A stretch of 64,000 nucleotides of DNA, taken from positions 1 through 64,000 of the forward strand of contig JAFGIX010000023.1 of assembly GCA_016929395.1 (NCBI GenBank). Reading direction: 5' to 3'. Position 1 is the stretch's first letter. Each line of letters opens with the position of its first letter. This document shows, in pieces, positions 1 through 9,118 of the stretch. Made by a program: the position numbers and the translations under genes. Source of the stretch: Candidatus Zymogenus saltonus (GTDB lineage: Bacteria > Desulfobacterota > Zymogenia > Zymogenales > Zymogenaceae). The notes under the pieces were generated by a model. That model had not been told where the DNA came from, made no database searches, and worked only from the letters and a program-made list of their open reading frames with translations.

Positions 1-115
1 AGCGAAGCCTTTTTCTTAAAAGGCGAGCGACGAAGCAATCGGGTGGAATCAATTACTCGATTGGGAATCCACTATACTGTCATTCCCGACTTGATCGGGA
101 ATCCAGATCGATATT
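1..115. repeat. REP-like intergenic repeats
   Basis: The stretch before the first gene contains dispersed palindromic repeats. The 39-bp unit at 77-115 (a TCATTCCCG...CGGGAATCCAG inverted repeat) recurs at 6945-6983 with three changes, and a truncated version lies at 54-70. A second family, GCGA...GACGAAGCAATC, appears at 23-40 and again, interrupted, at 255-297. Such units are known as dispersed REP-like elements in many bacteria; the function here is unknown. Confidence 0.6.
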
Positions 116-154
116 AAAGGGGCGGTGGGGGGGTGGGGGGGCCGGTTTTCTATT

Positions 155-175
155 AGGGGGGGCGGCCCCCTTTTT
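155..175 (+). terminator. Intrinsic terminator-like hairpin
   Basis: A six-base stem (155-160 with 166-171) with a five-base loop GGCGG is followed by a run of T. It would end plus-strand transcription entering from outside the window. The preceding 40 bases are very G-rich. The rest of 176-324 shows no gene and only a weak TTGACT box at 177-182. Confidence 0.5.
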
Positions 176-324
176 CTTGACTTTCTTGCTTAATTATTGT
201 AAAAGGATTGTAACAGATTTATAGATATGTAATCGGGGGTGAAGGTTTTCAGTGTCATCGCGAGGAAATTTTGTAAAAAAATTCGACGAAGCAATCACGT
301 TTTTAAAATTTTCAGGTTAAAGTA

Positions 325-1257
325 ATGGACAATCCAATTGTTATTTCAATTCTTTTATTCATTGCTGGTGTGCTAGTTGCGATCTTATTATATCTGATGG
401 GCTCAAAAAAACAAACGGATGATCACGATGAACTAAAAAAAGAAATAAGAGAACTAAAACTTGCATTAGAAAGGATTACAAAGGATGTGCCAATACAATT
501 AGACCCCGCCAACCCTCCCAAGTTAACCGAAGAGGATTCAGAGATACTCGATGAAATAGACGAAGCCAGAGAGGAAATAGTTCCCATCGCGGACCTTGGA
601 GAGTTAATCAAATTTGGAAACCTTGAGTACTCAAAAAGCAATTACGACAGTGCATTTTACTATTATAAGGTTGCATTAGAGAGGGCGAAAGAGAGCGGCG
701 ATGAAGAGGCCAAGGCCGCCGCTCTCGGAAATATTGGACTTATATATAAAGACAAAGGCGAGCCGGACAAAGCTCTGAAATACCACGAGGATGCCTTAAA
801 AATTCACAAAGAGACCGGATACAAACAGGGACAGGCAAACCAGCTCGGAAATATTGGACTTATATATCAAAACAAAGGCGAGCCGGACAAAGCTCTGAAA
901 TACCACGAGGATGCATTAAAAATTCACAAAGAAATCGGATATAAACAGGGAGAAGCAAACCAGCTCGGAAATATCGGGCTTATATATCAAAACAAAGGCG
1001 AGCTCGACAAAGCTCTGAAATACCACGAGGATGCATTAAAAATTGATAAGGAAATAGGACATAAACTGGGACAAGCAAGTGATCTCGGAAATATTGGACT
1101 TATATATCAAGACAAAGGCGAGCCGGACAAAGCTCTGAAATATTTGAGGGAATCTCTAACAATCTTTGAGGAGACAGGAATAGTTTATCAAAAAGATATC
1201 GCAATCAATGCCATCGCCGAAATTGAAGCCGAACTGAAAAAGAAAAAGAAAAAGTAG
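325..1257 (+). CDS. Membrane-anchored TPR protein with near-identical 40-residue repeats
   Basis: A 310-residue protein with one N-terminal membrane segment (about residues 5-25), a charged linker with a predicted coiled coil (about 28-60), and tetratricopeptide repeats from about residue 92. Four repeats of 40 residues each carry the core LGNIGLIY-KGE-DKALKYHEDALKI, the longer TPR type seen in kinesin-light-chain-like proteins. The repeats are also nearly identical in DNA (120-bp period, about 721-1200), so they expanded recently. The C-terminus is a run of lysines. TPRs bind protein partners; the partner is unknown. The gene is more AT-rich than its neighbours. It is convergent with purF, six bases away. 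Confidence 0.85.
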   Translation: MDNPIVISILLFIAGVLVAILLYLMGSKKQTDDHDELKKEIRELKLALERITKDVPIQLDPANPPKLTEEDSEILDEIDEAREEIVPIADLGELIKFGNLEYSKSNYDSAFYYYKVALERAKESGDEEAKAAALGNIGLIYKDKGEPDKALKYHEDALKIHKETGYKQGQANQLGNIGLIYQNKGEPDKALKYHEDALKIHKEIGYKQGEANQLGNIGLIYQNKGELDKALKYHEDALKIDKEIGHKLGQASDLGNIGLIYQDKGEPDKALKYLRESLTIFEETGIVYQKDIAINAIAEIEAELKKKKKK

Positions 1258-1263
1258 CCCCCC

Positions 1264-2688
1264 CTAAATCACCCCCATAGCCTTGCCCCGCCGCGGAAAC
1301 AACACTAACTGCGCCGCCTCGTCCGTGTCGTCGCGAAGCACCGGGTATTTCCCCGTAAAGCAGGCGTTGCAGAACTTCAGGCCCGTCTTGTCCACGCTCT
1401 CCATCATCCCCTCTATGGTGAGGTATTTGAGCGAGTCCACGCCTATAAACTCGCCGATCTCGTCGATTGTGTTCTTCGACGCGATGAGCTCGTCCCTCGT
1501 CGGCGTGTCGATGCCGTAGTAGCAGGAGTGGGTGGTCGGCGGGGAGCTTATCCGCATGTGTATCTCCTTGGCCCCCGCGCTCCTGATCATCCCGATGATC
1601 TTCTTTGACGTTGTGCCGCGGACGATCGAGTCGTCGATCACCACGACCTTCTTGCCCTTCAGCTCGTGGTGCACCGGGTTCAGCTTGATCTTAACGCCGA
1701 AGTGACGAATGCCGTCTGACGGCTCGATGAAGGTCCTTCCGACGTAGTGGTTTCTTATAAGCCCGAACTCGAAGGGGATTTTAGCGGCCTGGGAGTAGCC
1801 GACCGCCGCCGGAACCCCGGAGTCCGGCACGGGCAGGACGAGGTCGGCCTCGATATCGTCCTCCTGGGCGAGCTTCGCCCCGAGGAGCTTTCTTATCGTG
1901 TAGACGTTCTGGCCGAAGACGATGCTGTCGGGCCGGGCGAAGTAGATATACTCGAATATGCAGAAGGAGTGCTCCTTCTTCGGCAGCGTCATGTGGGAGT
2001 GGACGCCCTTCTCGTTTATGATGAGGATCTCTCCCGGTTCCACGTCTCTTATGTACCTCGCCTCGATGAGGTCAAGGGCGCACGTCTCGGACGCCACGAC
2101 GAAAGAGCCGTCGAGCTCCCCCAGTACAAGGGGCCGAAAGCCGTGCGGGTCTCTTACGGCGATCAGGTTTCCCTCGGTGAGGATGACGAGGGAGTAGGAG
2201 CCCAAGATCTGGTTTAGGGCCAGGGTCAGACGCTCCACGAGGGAGCCGACCTTGATGGATGCCAAGACGTGGACGATCACCTCGGTATCCATCGTGGACT
2301 GGAAGATCGAGCCGTTCTCCTCCAGCGCCTTTCTGATCCTCCCGGCGTTGACGAGGTTGCCGTTGTGGGCGATGGCAAGCCCCCCACGCCTGTCGTTCAC
2401 GACGAAGGGCTGGGCGTTCTCCAAGGTCCCGCCGTAGGTGGAGTACCTGACGTGGCCGATGGCGGACCTCCCTGGGAGATCGGCCAGGGTCTCTTCGTCG
2501 AAGATGTCATTAACAAGCCCAAGGCTCCTGTGGACGTAGAAGCGTTTCTTCTCCTGATCGAAGGAGACTATGCCGGCGCTCTCCTGCCCCCTGTGCTGGA
2601 GGGCGTAGAGGCCGAGGTAGGAGAGGTTGCTCGCCTCGTCCTTTCCGTAGATTCCGAATACGCCGCATTCCTCGCGAAACTTATCCAT
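1264..2688 (-). CDS. purF: Amidophosphoribosyltransferase
   Basis: Catalyses the first step of purine synthesis, PRPP plus glutamine to phosphoribosylamine. The 474-residue protein begins with a seven-residue propeptide before the catalytic Cys8 (ECGVFG), followed by the class II glutamine amidotransferase domain (about 8-230). The phosphoribosyltransferase domain carries the PRPP loop [13 protein letters not shown] near residue 350. Cysteines in FCIFEY, HSCYYG and [11 protein letters not shown] match the [4Fe-4S] ligands of the Bacillus-type enzyme, so this is the iron-sulfur, oxygen-sensitive form with a processed N-terminus. It lies downstream of purB on the same strand, 95 bases away, and is probably co-transcribed. 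Confidence 0.96.
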   Translation of the reverse strand: MDKFREECGVFGIYGKDEASNLSYLGLYALQHRGQESAGIVSFDQEKKRFYVHRSLGLVNDIFDEETLADLPGRSAIGHVRYSTYGGTLENAQPFVVNDRRGGLAIAHNGNLVNAGRIRKALEENGSIFQSTMDTEVIVHVLASIKVGSLVERLTLALNQILGSYSLVILTEGNLIAVRDPHGFRPLVLGELDGSFVVASETCALDLIEARYIRDVEPGEILIINEKGVHSHMTLPKKEHSFCIFEYIYFARPDSIVFGQNVYTIRKLLGAKLAQEDDIEADLVLPVPDSGVPAAVGYSQAAKIPFEFGLIRNHYVGRTFIEPSDGIRHFGVKIKLNPVHHELKGKKVVVIDDSIVRGTTSKKIIGMIRSAGAKEIHMRISSPPTTHSCYYGIDTPTRDELIASKNTIDEIGEFIGVDSLKYLTIEGMMESVDKTGLKFCNACFTGKYPVLRDDTDEAAQLVLFPRRGKAMGVI

Positions 2689-2783
2689 TTCAATAAACCT
2701 GCGAATGAAGGGTTGACTATCTAATATCTAATCAAATGCCTGAATATCATAATGGACTTCATTTAGCCGAACTATAAACCGCC

Positions 2784-4079
2784 CTATTGAGAGAACACCC
2801 GGTTGAATATGAAGTCTGTGTGCCTCACATAGAATCGAGGGTCGAATACGTCCTCGATGTCTTCCGTTTTCAGGCGCTCCTTTATCTTGTCATCCACCTT
2901 GACCAGATCGATGAACCTCGCCTTTCCCTCCCAGGCGCGCTTCGCCATACTTTGGACTACCTCGTAGGCCTCCTCCCTCGTCATGCCGGAGTCGATTAGT
3001 TTTAACAGAAGTCTCTGGGAGTAGACGAGGCCGCCGGTGGATTCGAGGTTTTCCCTCATCCTATCCGGGAAGACCACGAGCTTGTCTATCACGCCGGTTA
3101 TCCTCGTCAGCATGAAATCGAGGAGGATTGTGGAGTCCGGGGCGATGACCCGCTCCACCGAGGAGTGGCTGATGTCCCGCTCGTGCCATAGGGGGACGTT
3201 CTCCATTGCCGCCAGGCTGTTTGACCTGACGAGCCTTGCCAAGCCCGTCACATTCTCCGTCAGGATCGGGTTTCTCTTGTGGGGCATCGCGGACGAGCCC
3301 TTTTGTCCGGGAGAAAAATACTCCATCGCCTCTAAGACCTCGGTTCTCTGGAGATGCCTGATCTCTATCGCGAACTTCTCCACCGACGAGGCGATAATGG
3401 CGAGCGTAGTGAAAAACTGGGCGTGCCTGTCGCGCTGGACGACCTGGGTCGAGGCGGGGGCGGGCGTAAGTCCCAGCTTTTCCATCACCCTCTCCTCCAG
3501 CTCAGGCTCGATGTTGGCGAAGGTCCCCACCGCCCCCGAGAGCTTGCCGCAGCTTATCGTCTCCTTGGCGGCTAACATCCTCTCTTTGTTTCGCCTCATC
3601 TCGTCGTACCAGACGGCGAGCTTGTGGCCGAAGCTTATCGGCTCCGCGTGCACCCCGTGGGAGCGGCCTATCATTACCGTTTCCTTGAACTCGAAGGCCC
3701 TCCTCTTTAAAACCTCGAGGAGTTTATCTATATCGCCGATCAGGATGTCTGAGGCCTCTTTAAGGAGCAGGGCGAGGGAGGTGTCGAGAATGTCGGAAGA
3801 GGTTAGGCCCATGTGGATGAAACGGGAGGACGGCCCCACATATTCCGCCACATTTGTGAGAAAGGCGATGACGTCGTGCTTGGTGACCGCCTCGATCTTG
3901 TCTATCCCCTCGATGTCGAACCGCGCCTTCTCCACGATTGCCTTGAGGTCTTCGGCGGGGATCTTTCCCATCTCGGCCTGCGCCTCGCACGCCGCGATCT
4001 CGATCTGAAGCCACGTCTCGAATTTCCTCTTCGGCTCCCAGATGATCCCCATCTCGGGCCGGGTGTAGCGCTCTATCAT
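2784..4079 (-). CDS. purB: Adenylosuccinate lyase
   Basis: Cleaves SAICAR and adenylosuccinate, releasing fumarate, in purine synthesis. The 431-residue length is normal. It has the superfamily signature GSSAMPHKRNP near residue 265, the TSSD segment near residue 92 and the SHGVHAEP segment with a catalytic histidine near residue 140. It starts at ATG 4079, and a TATAAT-like -10 sequence lies about 40 bases upstream on the minus strand. Gene order purB-purF suggests a small purine operon. Confidence 0.95.
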   Translation of the reverse strand: MIERYTRPEMGIIWEPKRKFETWLQIEIAACEAQAEMGKIPAEDLKAIVEKARFDIEGIDKIEAVTKHDVIAFLTNVAEYVGPSSRFIHMGLTSSDILDTSLALLLKEASDILIGDIDKLLEVLKRRAFEFKETVMIGRSHGVHAEPISFGHKLAVWYDEMRRNKERMLAAKETISCGKLSGAVGTFANIEPELEERVMEKLGLTPAPASTQVVQRDRHAQFFTTLAIIASSVEKFAIEIRHLQRTEVLEAMEYFSPGQKGSSAMPHKRNPILTENVTGLARLVRSNSLAAMENVPLWHERDISHSSVERVIAPDSTILLDFMLTRITGVIDKLVVFPDRMRENLESTGGLVYSQRLLLKLIDSGMTREEAYEVVQSMAKRAWEGKARFIDLVKVDDKIKERLKTEDIEDVFDPRFYVRHTDFIFNRVFSQ

Positions 4080-4242
4080 ATTTTTAAAGGATATTGTGAA
4101 AAGAAGTTATATTATACGCCTTTTTTTCTCATCTTTCCACAATAAACTTGTTACTAAAATCTTTTTATTTTTTGATGGCTTTATCAGGAAATAAACCGGT
4201 TTTTTAAGGGACATGGCGGTTTTTAAAGCCCCTAATTTGTGA

Positions 4243-4258
4243 TATAGTCGATTATATG
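4243..4258 (+). promoter_or_regulatory. -10 element placed for a leaderless tilS message
   Basis: TATAGT at 4243-4248 is seven bases from the tilS ATG at 4256. Transcription from this box would start at the initiation codon. No Shine-Dalgarno sequence precedes the ATG. The -35 region is poor. Confidence 0.35.
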
Positions 4259-5650
4259 AAGAAACGGTTTCTGAAAAAAGTGTCCGATGCGATCGACACG
4301 CACGGTATGATCGATTCCGGCGATCACGTTGTCTGCGCCGTATCCGGGGGCGCGGACTCGACGGCCCTCCTCTACGCCCTCTATTATCTCAGGGGAAAAT
4401 ATGACATTACTATCTCGGCCGCTCACGTAAACCACGGTCTCAGGGGTGAGGAGGCGAGGAGGGACCAAAATCACGCGAGACGCCTTGCAGAGGATCTCGG
4501 TCTCGAATTTCACCTGAAGGATGCGGACGTGAAAGGGTATGCTTCCATAGGAAGGCTGAGCGTTCAGGAGGCGGGGCGGGAGGTTCGCGACGCATTCTTC
4601 AGGGAGATCGTCGAGAGATACGGCGGGGCGAAGGTCGCCACGGGACACACGAAAACCGACAACGGCGAGACCTACCTGATGCGCCTTATTGTCGGCGCCG
4701 GGTTGGAGGGGCTGTCCGGCATCCCGCCGATAAACGGCTTCTATATCCGGCCGCTTATCGCCGTATCGAGGGGGGAGGCCGAGGAGTTCCTGGATGAGAT
4801 CGGGGTAGATTACGTGACCGACTCCTCGAACTTAGAGAACAAGTACCTGAGAAATATCATCAGAAACGAGATAATCCCGATACTCAGGGAGGTGAATCCA
4901 AACGTCGAGGAGAGCCTTGCGGAGACGGCGGCTGAGTATCGGCGCCTTTTCGAGACGGTAAGGGAGGAGGTTAACGCCTTCATGGAGAAAAACCTCGAAG
5001 GTAACTCCCTTCCCGTCGACGCCTTAAATAGTCTCCCAGAGGGACTCAAGGGGGAGGCGGTAAAGGAGCTGATCTTTAGAAACGCCGAAGACATGGAAAA
5101 GCCCCTTCGCCTGACGAGGCGCCACATCGAGGCCGTCCTCGGCATCGTCCGGGGGATTTCGAGGGGGGAGAGGGCGGTGGACCTCCCGGGCGGGCTTACG
5201 GCTGTAAGGAGTTACGGCAGACTCTCGGTCGTAAAGGCGGGGAGGAGTGGCGAAGGGACGGACGCGGTTTACTCTATCGAGATACCGGGGAGGACCGAAA
5301 TTCCCCGGCTCAACCTTAAAATAGTCTCCGCCGTCGAGACAGGGGCCGAAACCGACATCGGCGATGACAAGAACCCCGTCATCTTCGACATGGACAGGCT
5401 GAAGTCTCCGCTCACTCTCAGAACGAGGAGGGACGGAGACCGGTTTTATCCGGCGGGCATGAAGGGCTCGAAGAAGGTGAAGGACTTCTTCATAGATATT
5501 AAAATTCCCAGAAGCAAGAGGGACAAAGTTCCTATCCTCCTCTCCGGGGGCGATATTATCTGGATAGTCGGGCACAGGGCTGACGGGCGGTTTGTCGCAA
5601 ATGAAGGCACAAAGAGACGGCTTAAGATAAACTTTTCCCCTTTGTCATAG
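4256..5650 (+). CDS. tilS: tRNA(Ile)-lysidine synthetase
   Basis: Modifies C34 of the AUA-reading tRNA-Ile to lysidine using ATP. The 464-residue protein has the N-type ATP-pyrophosphatase PP-loop SGGADST at about residue 31-37, then the HVNHGLRGEEARRD segment and the GHTKTDNGET motif typical of TilS. C-terminal TilS substrate-binding domains follow, with an RRDGDRFYPAGMKG segment near residue 390 that is common in full-length TilS. It stands alone between purB (divergent) and a convergent membrane gene eight bases downstream. Confidence 0.95.
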   Translation: MKKRFLKKVSDAIDTHGMIDSGDHVVCAVSGGADSTALLYALYYLRGKYDITISAAHVNHGLRGEEARRDQNHARRLAEDLGLEFHLKDADVKGYASIGRLSVQEAGREVRDAFFREIVERYGGAKVATGHTKTDNGETYLMRLIVGAGLEGLSGIPPINGFYIRPLIAVSRGEAEEFLDEIGVDYVTDSSNLENKYLRNIIRNEIIPILREVNPNVEESLAETAAEYRRLFETVREEVNAFMEKNLEGNSLPVDALNSLPEGLKGEAVKELIFRNAEDMEKPLRLTRRHIEAVLGIVRGISRGERAVDLPGGLTAVRSYGRLSVVKAGRSGEGTDAVYSIEIPGRTEIPRLNLKIVSAVETGAETDIGDDKNPVIFDMDRLKSPLTLRTRRDGDRFYPAGMKGSKKVKDFFIDIKIPRSKRDKVPILLSGGDIIWIVGHRADGRFVANEGTKRRLKINFSPLS

Positions 5651-5658
5651 TGGAGGGC

Positions 5659-6267
5659 CTATTCGATTTTGGGGACATCATCGTAATTGTCTTCTTCAAT
5701 TATGCCCCCGCCCGGCCATCCCAGCATCAACAGAAGGCCCGCCATAAAAAGGAGGGAAATAAACGCAAAGCCAATAATTATCTGGATACGCTCGTCCCAA
5801 GCATAGAAGATGTTTACTATTACGGTAATCCCATTCAAGAACAGGTAAAACCCCAGAAGAAAGATGCCCGCCGCCTGCCTTACCACCTCCCGATTTACAG
5901 CGCCGATAATAATAAGCGCTCCGGCGCCGAACGACAGAGCCACCTTTAGGAAATACATTTCTTTCACCGAGGGAATAAAGACCGACAGGCCCTCGGCAAT
6001 AAGCCAGAGGCCCAGCCCCAAAAAACCGAGTTTCAAGAAATCGTCCTTGATCTTCCCGATCAACTTGATAATCATGACGAGGCCGACAACTATGCCGAAT
6101 AAGGCCGTCAGGTAGAGTAAGAGGAAAAACACCGATCTGAAGCCGGTGAAGTTTATGAATGACAACAAAGCCCTGGAGACGCAGTAGATCCCCAGGGAAA
6201 CAAATACCGTCTTTTCGCTCAACGTCTCCGGCGATCTTATCTTTGAAAATGCCTCTTGGATATCCAT
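5659..6267 (-). CDS. Polytopic membrane protein of unknown function
   Basis: A 202-residue protein with about six hydrophobic segments: two between residues 20-70, then about 76-96, 104-122, 132-152 and 160-182. It ends in a short acidic tail rich in Asp and Glu. No catalytic motif or family was recognised. It is transcribed in the same direction as the next gene (6365-6832), which is also a small all-helical membrane protein, and a strong GC hairpin (6307-6330) separates them. Confidence 0.75.
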   Translation of the reverse strand: MDIQEAFSKIRSPETLSEKTVFVSLGIYCVSRALLSFINFTGFRSVFFLLLYLTALFGIVVGLVMIIKLIGKIKDDFLKLGFLGLGLWLIAEGLSVFIPSVKEMYFLKVALSFGAGALIIIGAVNREVVRQAAGIFLLGFYLFLNGITVIVNIFYAWDERIQIIIGFAFISLLFMAGLLLMLGWPGGGIIEEDNYDDVPKIE

Positions 6268-6306
6268 AGATATTGCTTGACTTTAAGCTTCAAGGGGAAG
6301 AGACCC

Positions 6307-6330
6307 CCGGGCCGACGGCTGCCGGCCCGG
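6307..6330. other. GC-rich hairpin between two membrane-protein genes
   Basis: Perfect eight-base inverted repeat CCGGGCCG / CGGCCCGG (6307-6314 and 6323-6330) with an eight-base loop. On the minus strand it follows the 6365-6832 gene. No T run follows, so a termination role is unproven; it could instead stabilise an RNA end. Confidence 0.5.
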
Positions 6331-6364
6331 ATTGCCTAAGTTTTAGATAAAAAGGACGATTTCC

Positions 6365-6832
6365 CTAACGCTCGATCAGGATGAAGATGCCGGCCACTAT
6401 CGCCAGGATCGGCGCCACGATCCCGCCGACTCCCAAAGCGGGCATGAAAGATACGCCGGTAACTATCAGAAAAATACCCAGAAGGAGCCTGCCGATGTTT
6501 TTTAACACCTTCTTCCAGTTCAGGGCGATCAGGATCAGGATGCCGGCTGCAATGGCGAGGACCATCATGATCTCATTGGACCCCAGGAAACCGAAGTTAA
6601 AGAGCTGAAAGAGCCCTGCGAGGATCAGCCAAATGCCCAGAAGGAGCATCCCTATCTCTTCGATCCCCCTGACCCTCCCCAGGGCGATGATTATAACCGC
6701 ACCTGTCACAATGCAGTATATATTCAGCACCGTCTCCATCCCTGGGATCCTCATGTAAATAAACGTCAGCGCCCCGAGAATGATAAGGAGAATGCCCAGA
6801 AGAAGCATCCCCGTTTTTTTACTGATTGCCAC
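6365..6832 (-). CDS. Small membrane protein made of three repeated helical hairpins
   Basis: A 155-residue, almost entirely hydrophobic protein. The motif G-(M/R)-LLLGI-x-LI-x-x-G occurs three times, at about residues 8, 60 and 112, each followed by a second hydrophobic helix, so the protein is an internal triplication of a roughly 50-residue unit and has about six membrane helices. No catalytic residue stands out and the family was not identified. A purine-rich Shine-Dalgarno sequence (AAGGAGG, read on the minus strand) lies just before the ATG. Confidence 0.75.
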   Translation of the reverse strand: MAISKKTGMLLLGILLIILGALTFIYMRIPGMETVLNIYCIVTGAVIIIALGRVRGIEEIGMLLLGIWLILAGLFQLFNFGFLGSNEIMMVLAIAAGILILIALNWKKVLKNIGRLLLGIFLIVTGVSFMPALGVGGIVAPILAIVAGIFILIER

Positions 6833-6944
6833 AATTTACCTCCTTAAAAAAATGGCAAATTAAGCCTGATAATGCTTTTCTATTGCAATACGCCTCTTGA
6901 AACATCTCAAATCAGCCACGCCCAAGAATTGAATCCGCGGTATG

Positions 6945-7130
6945 CTGTCATTCCCAACTTGATTGGGAATCCAGATAGATATTTTACTGGATTCCCGCTT
7001 TTGCGGTAATGACATGTGCTTCTTAGGCTTCGGTCTTGACCCAGCTTTTCACTGACAAGCAGGAGCTTGTCAGTGCCACCCATCACACAAACACCAACCG
7101 CTCTGGATTCCCGTTTGCACGGGAATGACA
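6945..7130. repeat. REP-like repeat cluster between membrane gene and larA
   Basis: The 432-base gap 6833-7264 holds a copy of the TCATTCCC...GGGAATCCAG repeat (6945-6983), two related CTGGATTCCCG...GGGAATGACATG half-units (about 6987-7016 and 7103-7130) and a perfect 11-bp hairpin at 7050-7075. Bases 7140-7264 are C-rich on the plus strand, directly after the larA stop on the minus strand. A 95-residue open frame over this stretch is repeat sequence and not a gene. Confidence 0.6.
7050..7075. repeat. Perfect 11-bp palindromic hairpin
   Basis: CACTGACAAGC (7050-7060) and GCTTGTCAGTG (7065-7075) pair perfectly around the loop AGGA. No T run follows on either strand. It sits inside the REP-like cluster and may be another dispersed repeat type. 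Confidence 0.6.
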
Positions 7131-7264
7131 TGTCAATCGAGCCCCCCTCCACCTGCCAAGGAAATGACATGTACCAGACTACCCACCCCCTCACCCTGCA
7201 ACATCCGCACCTAAAGAGATAATACCAGAATCGGCCAAAAAAGCAACCTCAAAAAAGGGGGAGA

Positions 7265-8506
7265 TTACGACTCTATATACGATATCGTGGCGTTGGGGAT
7301 CACCCCGGCCCTCGTCCCGGGGCCGAACCTCCCCTTTAGGTGTTCCATCGCCTCGTCCCAGCTCTTGGCCCAGGTTATAACCTCCGGGTTTCGCACCCAG
7401 TCGGCGAAGTTTTTGTCCAGATACGGCGCCACGACAACAACGTCGATATTTTCGCCGATCCCTCCTATCGGATAGTGTCTCCCGCCGTAGTCCCTGCCAA
7501 AGCTCCGCTGGAAGTAGTGGGGAACCTGCCCCTCGGGGGCGTTGGCTATGACCATCACCGTCCCGGAAGATCGGCCGAGGGCCATCTCCCCCAGGCGCAG
7601 GGCGATGAACATCTCGTTGGCCTTGGCAAACGCGTTGGCGATGACAACTTCCCTCCCCTCGGGAGCGGGGTCGAGGGCGTAGACCCCCTTGGCGAGCCTC
7701 ACCGCCTCCGCGTGCTCCGCGAGAAAGTCCCCGGCGAAAAGGGCCGTGGTCTCACCTCTCCCGTTTACTACGGCGTCCACCTTGAAGTCGAGCCTGGCCA
7801 TCGCGGCCGCCTCCTCGATCTCCATTCGCATTACGTTCTTGTCGAAATTGCCTAAGCCCGTCGTCTCCGGGGCCGTGTCGTGGATTTCGATGTGGTAGTG
7901 GGCGGCGCTGTCTATGTGGGAGACTCCGGGAAGCAATATCTTTCCGCCGCCCGAAAACCCGACGTTGGCATGGGCGGTCACGCAGCCGATGCCTATCCTG
8001 ACGTCCGCCTCCATCACCTCCCTGTTCACCATGAGCCTCGTTCCCCTCTTAGTCTCGCCCACGTAGACGCAGTTCTCGTAGGCGTTGTGATTGAAGACGC
8101 GAAACCTCTCCAGTATCCCGGCGCCCAGCTTCTTCCTGAACTCGTGGGAGGTGTGGGCGCCGTGGTTTCCGAGGGCGCAGACAAAGGTGATCTCCTCCTC
8201 GTCGATCCCGCCGGCGGTAAGCTCCTTTATCACTATCGGCGCTATCTCGTAGACCCTGGTGGGACGGGTGATGTCATCGAATATGATAACGGCGCTCTTC
8301 TTTCCTCTCGCTATATCCCTGAGCCTCGCCGAGCCGATCGGCGCTTTTATCCGCTCCTCCATCTCGGATGCCGTCATCGGCCTTTCGGCCGCGCCCCGCA
8401 TCGGGTGGAGCGTGACGTCCCAGTCGTTCGGAAGCTCGATCTCTACGGTCCTGTTTCCGTACCAGATAAGCTCGCCAAGCCCTATCTTCATACCCATTTT
8501 CCTCAC
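7265..8506 (-). CDS. larA: LarA-family nickel-pincer racemase (lactate racemase-like)
   Basis: Members of this family racemise or epimerise alpha-hydroxy acids with a nickel-pincer nucleotide cofactor. The 413-residue protein has the LarA N-terminal domain (about 1-230), with FDDITRP and CALGNHG segments, and the GCVTAHANVGFSGGGKILLPGVSH segment region holding the conserved histidines and lysine (about 180-205). Cofactor biosynthesis genes larB, larC and larE are not in the window, so the substrate is not fixed; non-lactate homologues are common. It lies downstream of hisI, 39 bases away. C-rich sequence follows its stop on the plus strand. Confidence 0.85.
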   Translation of the reverse strand: MRKMGMKIGLGELIWYGNRTVEIELPNDWDVTLHPMRGAAERPMTASEMEERIKAPIGSARLRDIARGKKSAVIIFDDITRPTRVYEIAPIVIKELTAGGIDEEEITFVCALGNHGAHTSHEFRKKLGAGILERFRVFNHNAYENCVYVGETKRGTRLMVNREVMEADVRIGIGCVTAHANVGFSGGGKILLPGVSHIDSAAHYHIEIHDTAPETTGLGNFDKNVMRMEIEEAAAMARLDFKVDAVVNGRGETTALFAGDFLAEHAEAVRLAKGVYALDPAPEGREVVIANAFAKANEMFIALRLGEMALGRSSGTVMVIANAPEGQVPHYFQRSFGRDYGGRHYPIGGIGENIDVVVVAPYLDKNFADWVRNPEVITWAKSWDEAMEHLKGRFGPGTRAGVIPNATISYIES

Positions 8507-8545
8507 AAAACTCCATCAGGGATTAAGAAAGATTTCCACCCCGCC

Positions 8546-8926
8546 CTATCCCTTCTTGTACACCTCGTCCGGATTGAAGACGAGCTCCCCCTCCTCGATC
8601 AACCCGCCGCCCTCCAACCTCCTGTAGAAGCAGGAGCGGTGCCCCGTGTGGCACGCCGCCCCTCCCACCTGCTCCACCTTGATTAGAACCGTGTCCTCGT
8701 CGCAGTCGACGTAGATCTCCACCACCCTCTGGACATGGCCGGAAGTCTCCCCCTTCTTCCACAGCTTGTTCCTCGTGCGGCTGAAGTAGACCACCTCCCC
8801 ATCCTTCAGCGTCCTCTCCCAAGACTCCGGACTCAAGAACCCGAGCATCAGGACTTCTCCCGTCTCGTGATCCTGAATCACCGCCGGGACAAGCCCGTCA
8901 AACTTTTTGAAATCGAGCTCTACCAC
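8546..8926 (-). CDS. hisI: Phosphoribosyl-AMP cyclohydrolase
   Basis: Opens the adenine ring of phosphoribosyl-AMP in histidine synthesis (a Zn2+/Mg2+ enzyme). Conserved segments are VLMLGFL, SRTRNKLWKKGETSGH, VDCDEDT with the metal-binding aspartates, and GGAACHTGHRSCFYR with the zinc cysteines. The GTG at 8926 is preferred: AAGGGGG precedes it by about five bases and it gives 126 residues, the usual single-domain length. The longer frame to ATG 8992 adds 22 residues that look unlike the family. It is a stand-alone HisI without the HisE domain; no other his genes are nearby. Confidence 0.9.
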   Translation of the reverse strand: MVELDFKKFDGLVPAVIQDHETGEVLMLGFLSPESWERTLKDGEVVYFSRTRNKLWKKGETSGHVQRVVEIYVDCDEDTVLIKVEQVGGAACHTGHRSCFYRRLEGGGLIEEGELVFNPDEVYKKG

Positions 8927-9118
8927 AGATCCCCCTTGAAAAGCCTTAAAGTATGTACAGCCCTTTTTAACATTGGAGGCTCGGAAATACAAGGATTTTC
9001 AGCATATTTAGAAAACCAAGCGGGGATAAAAGAGAAATATTTTGACACAAAAGCCCTTTCGATATAGAATTCTTAAAACCAAAAAGACCCGCACCATATT
9101 TGCTGCAAGGGAGCGATT

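Noticed and set aside
3037-4008. 323-residue plus-strand open frame
   Set aside because: Lies entirely opposite purB, whose motifs are complete; the antisense frame has Ser/Arg-rich composition typical of a shadow in GC-rich DNA.
6907-7194. 95-residue minus-strand open frame
   Set aside because: Consists of REP-like repeat sequence.
8927-8992. Longer HisI start at ATG 8992
   Set aside because: Adds residues unlike the family and lacks a ribosome binding site, whereas GTG 8926 has one and gives normal length.
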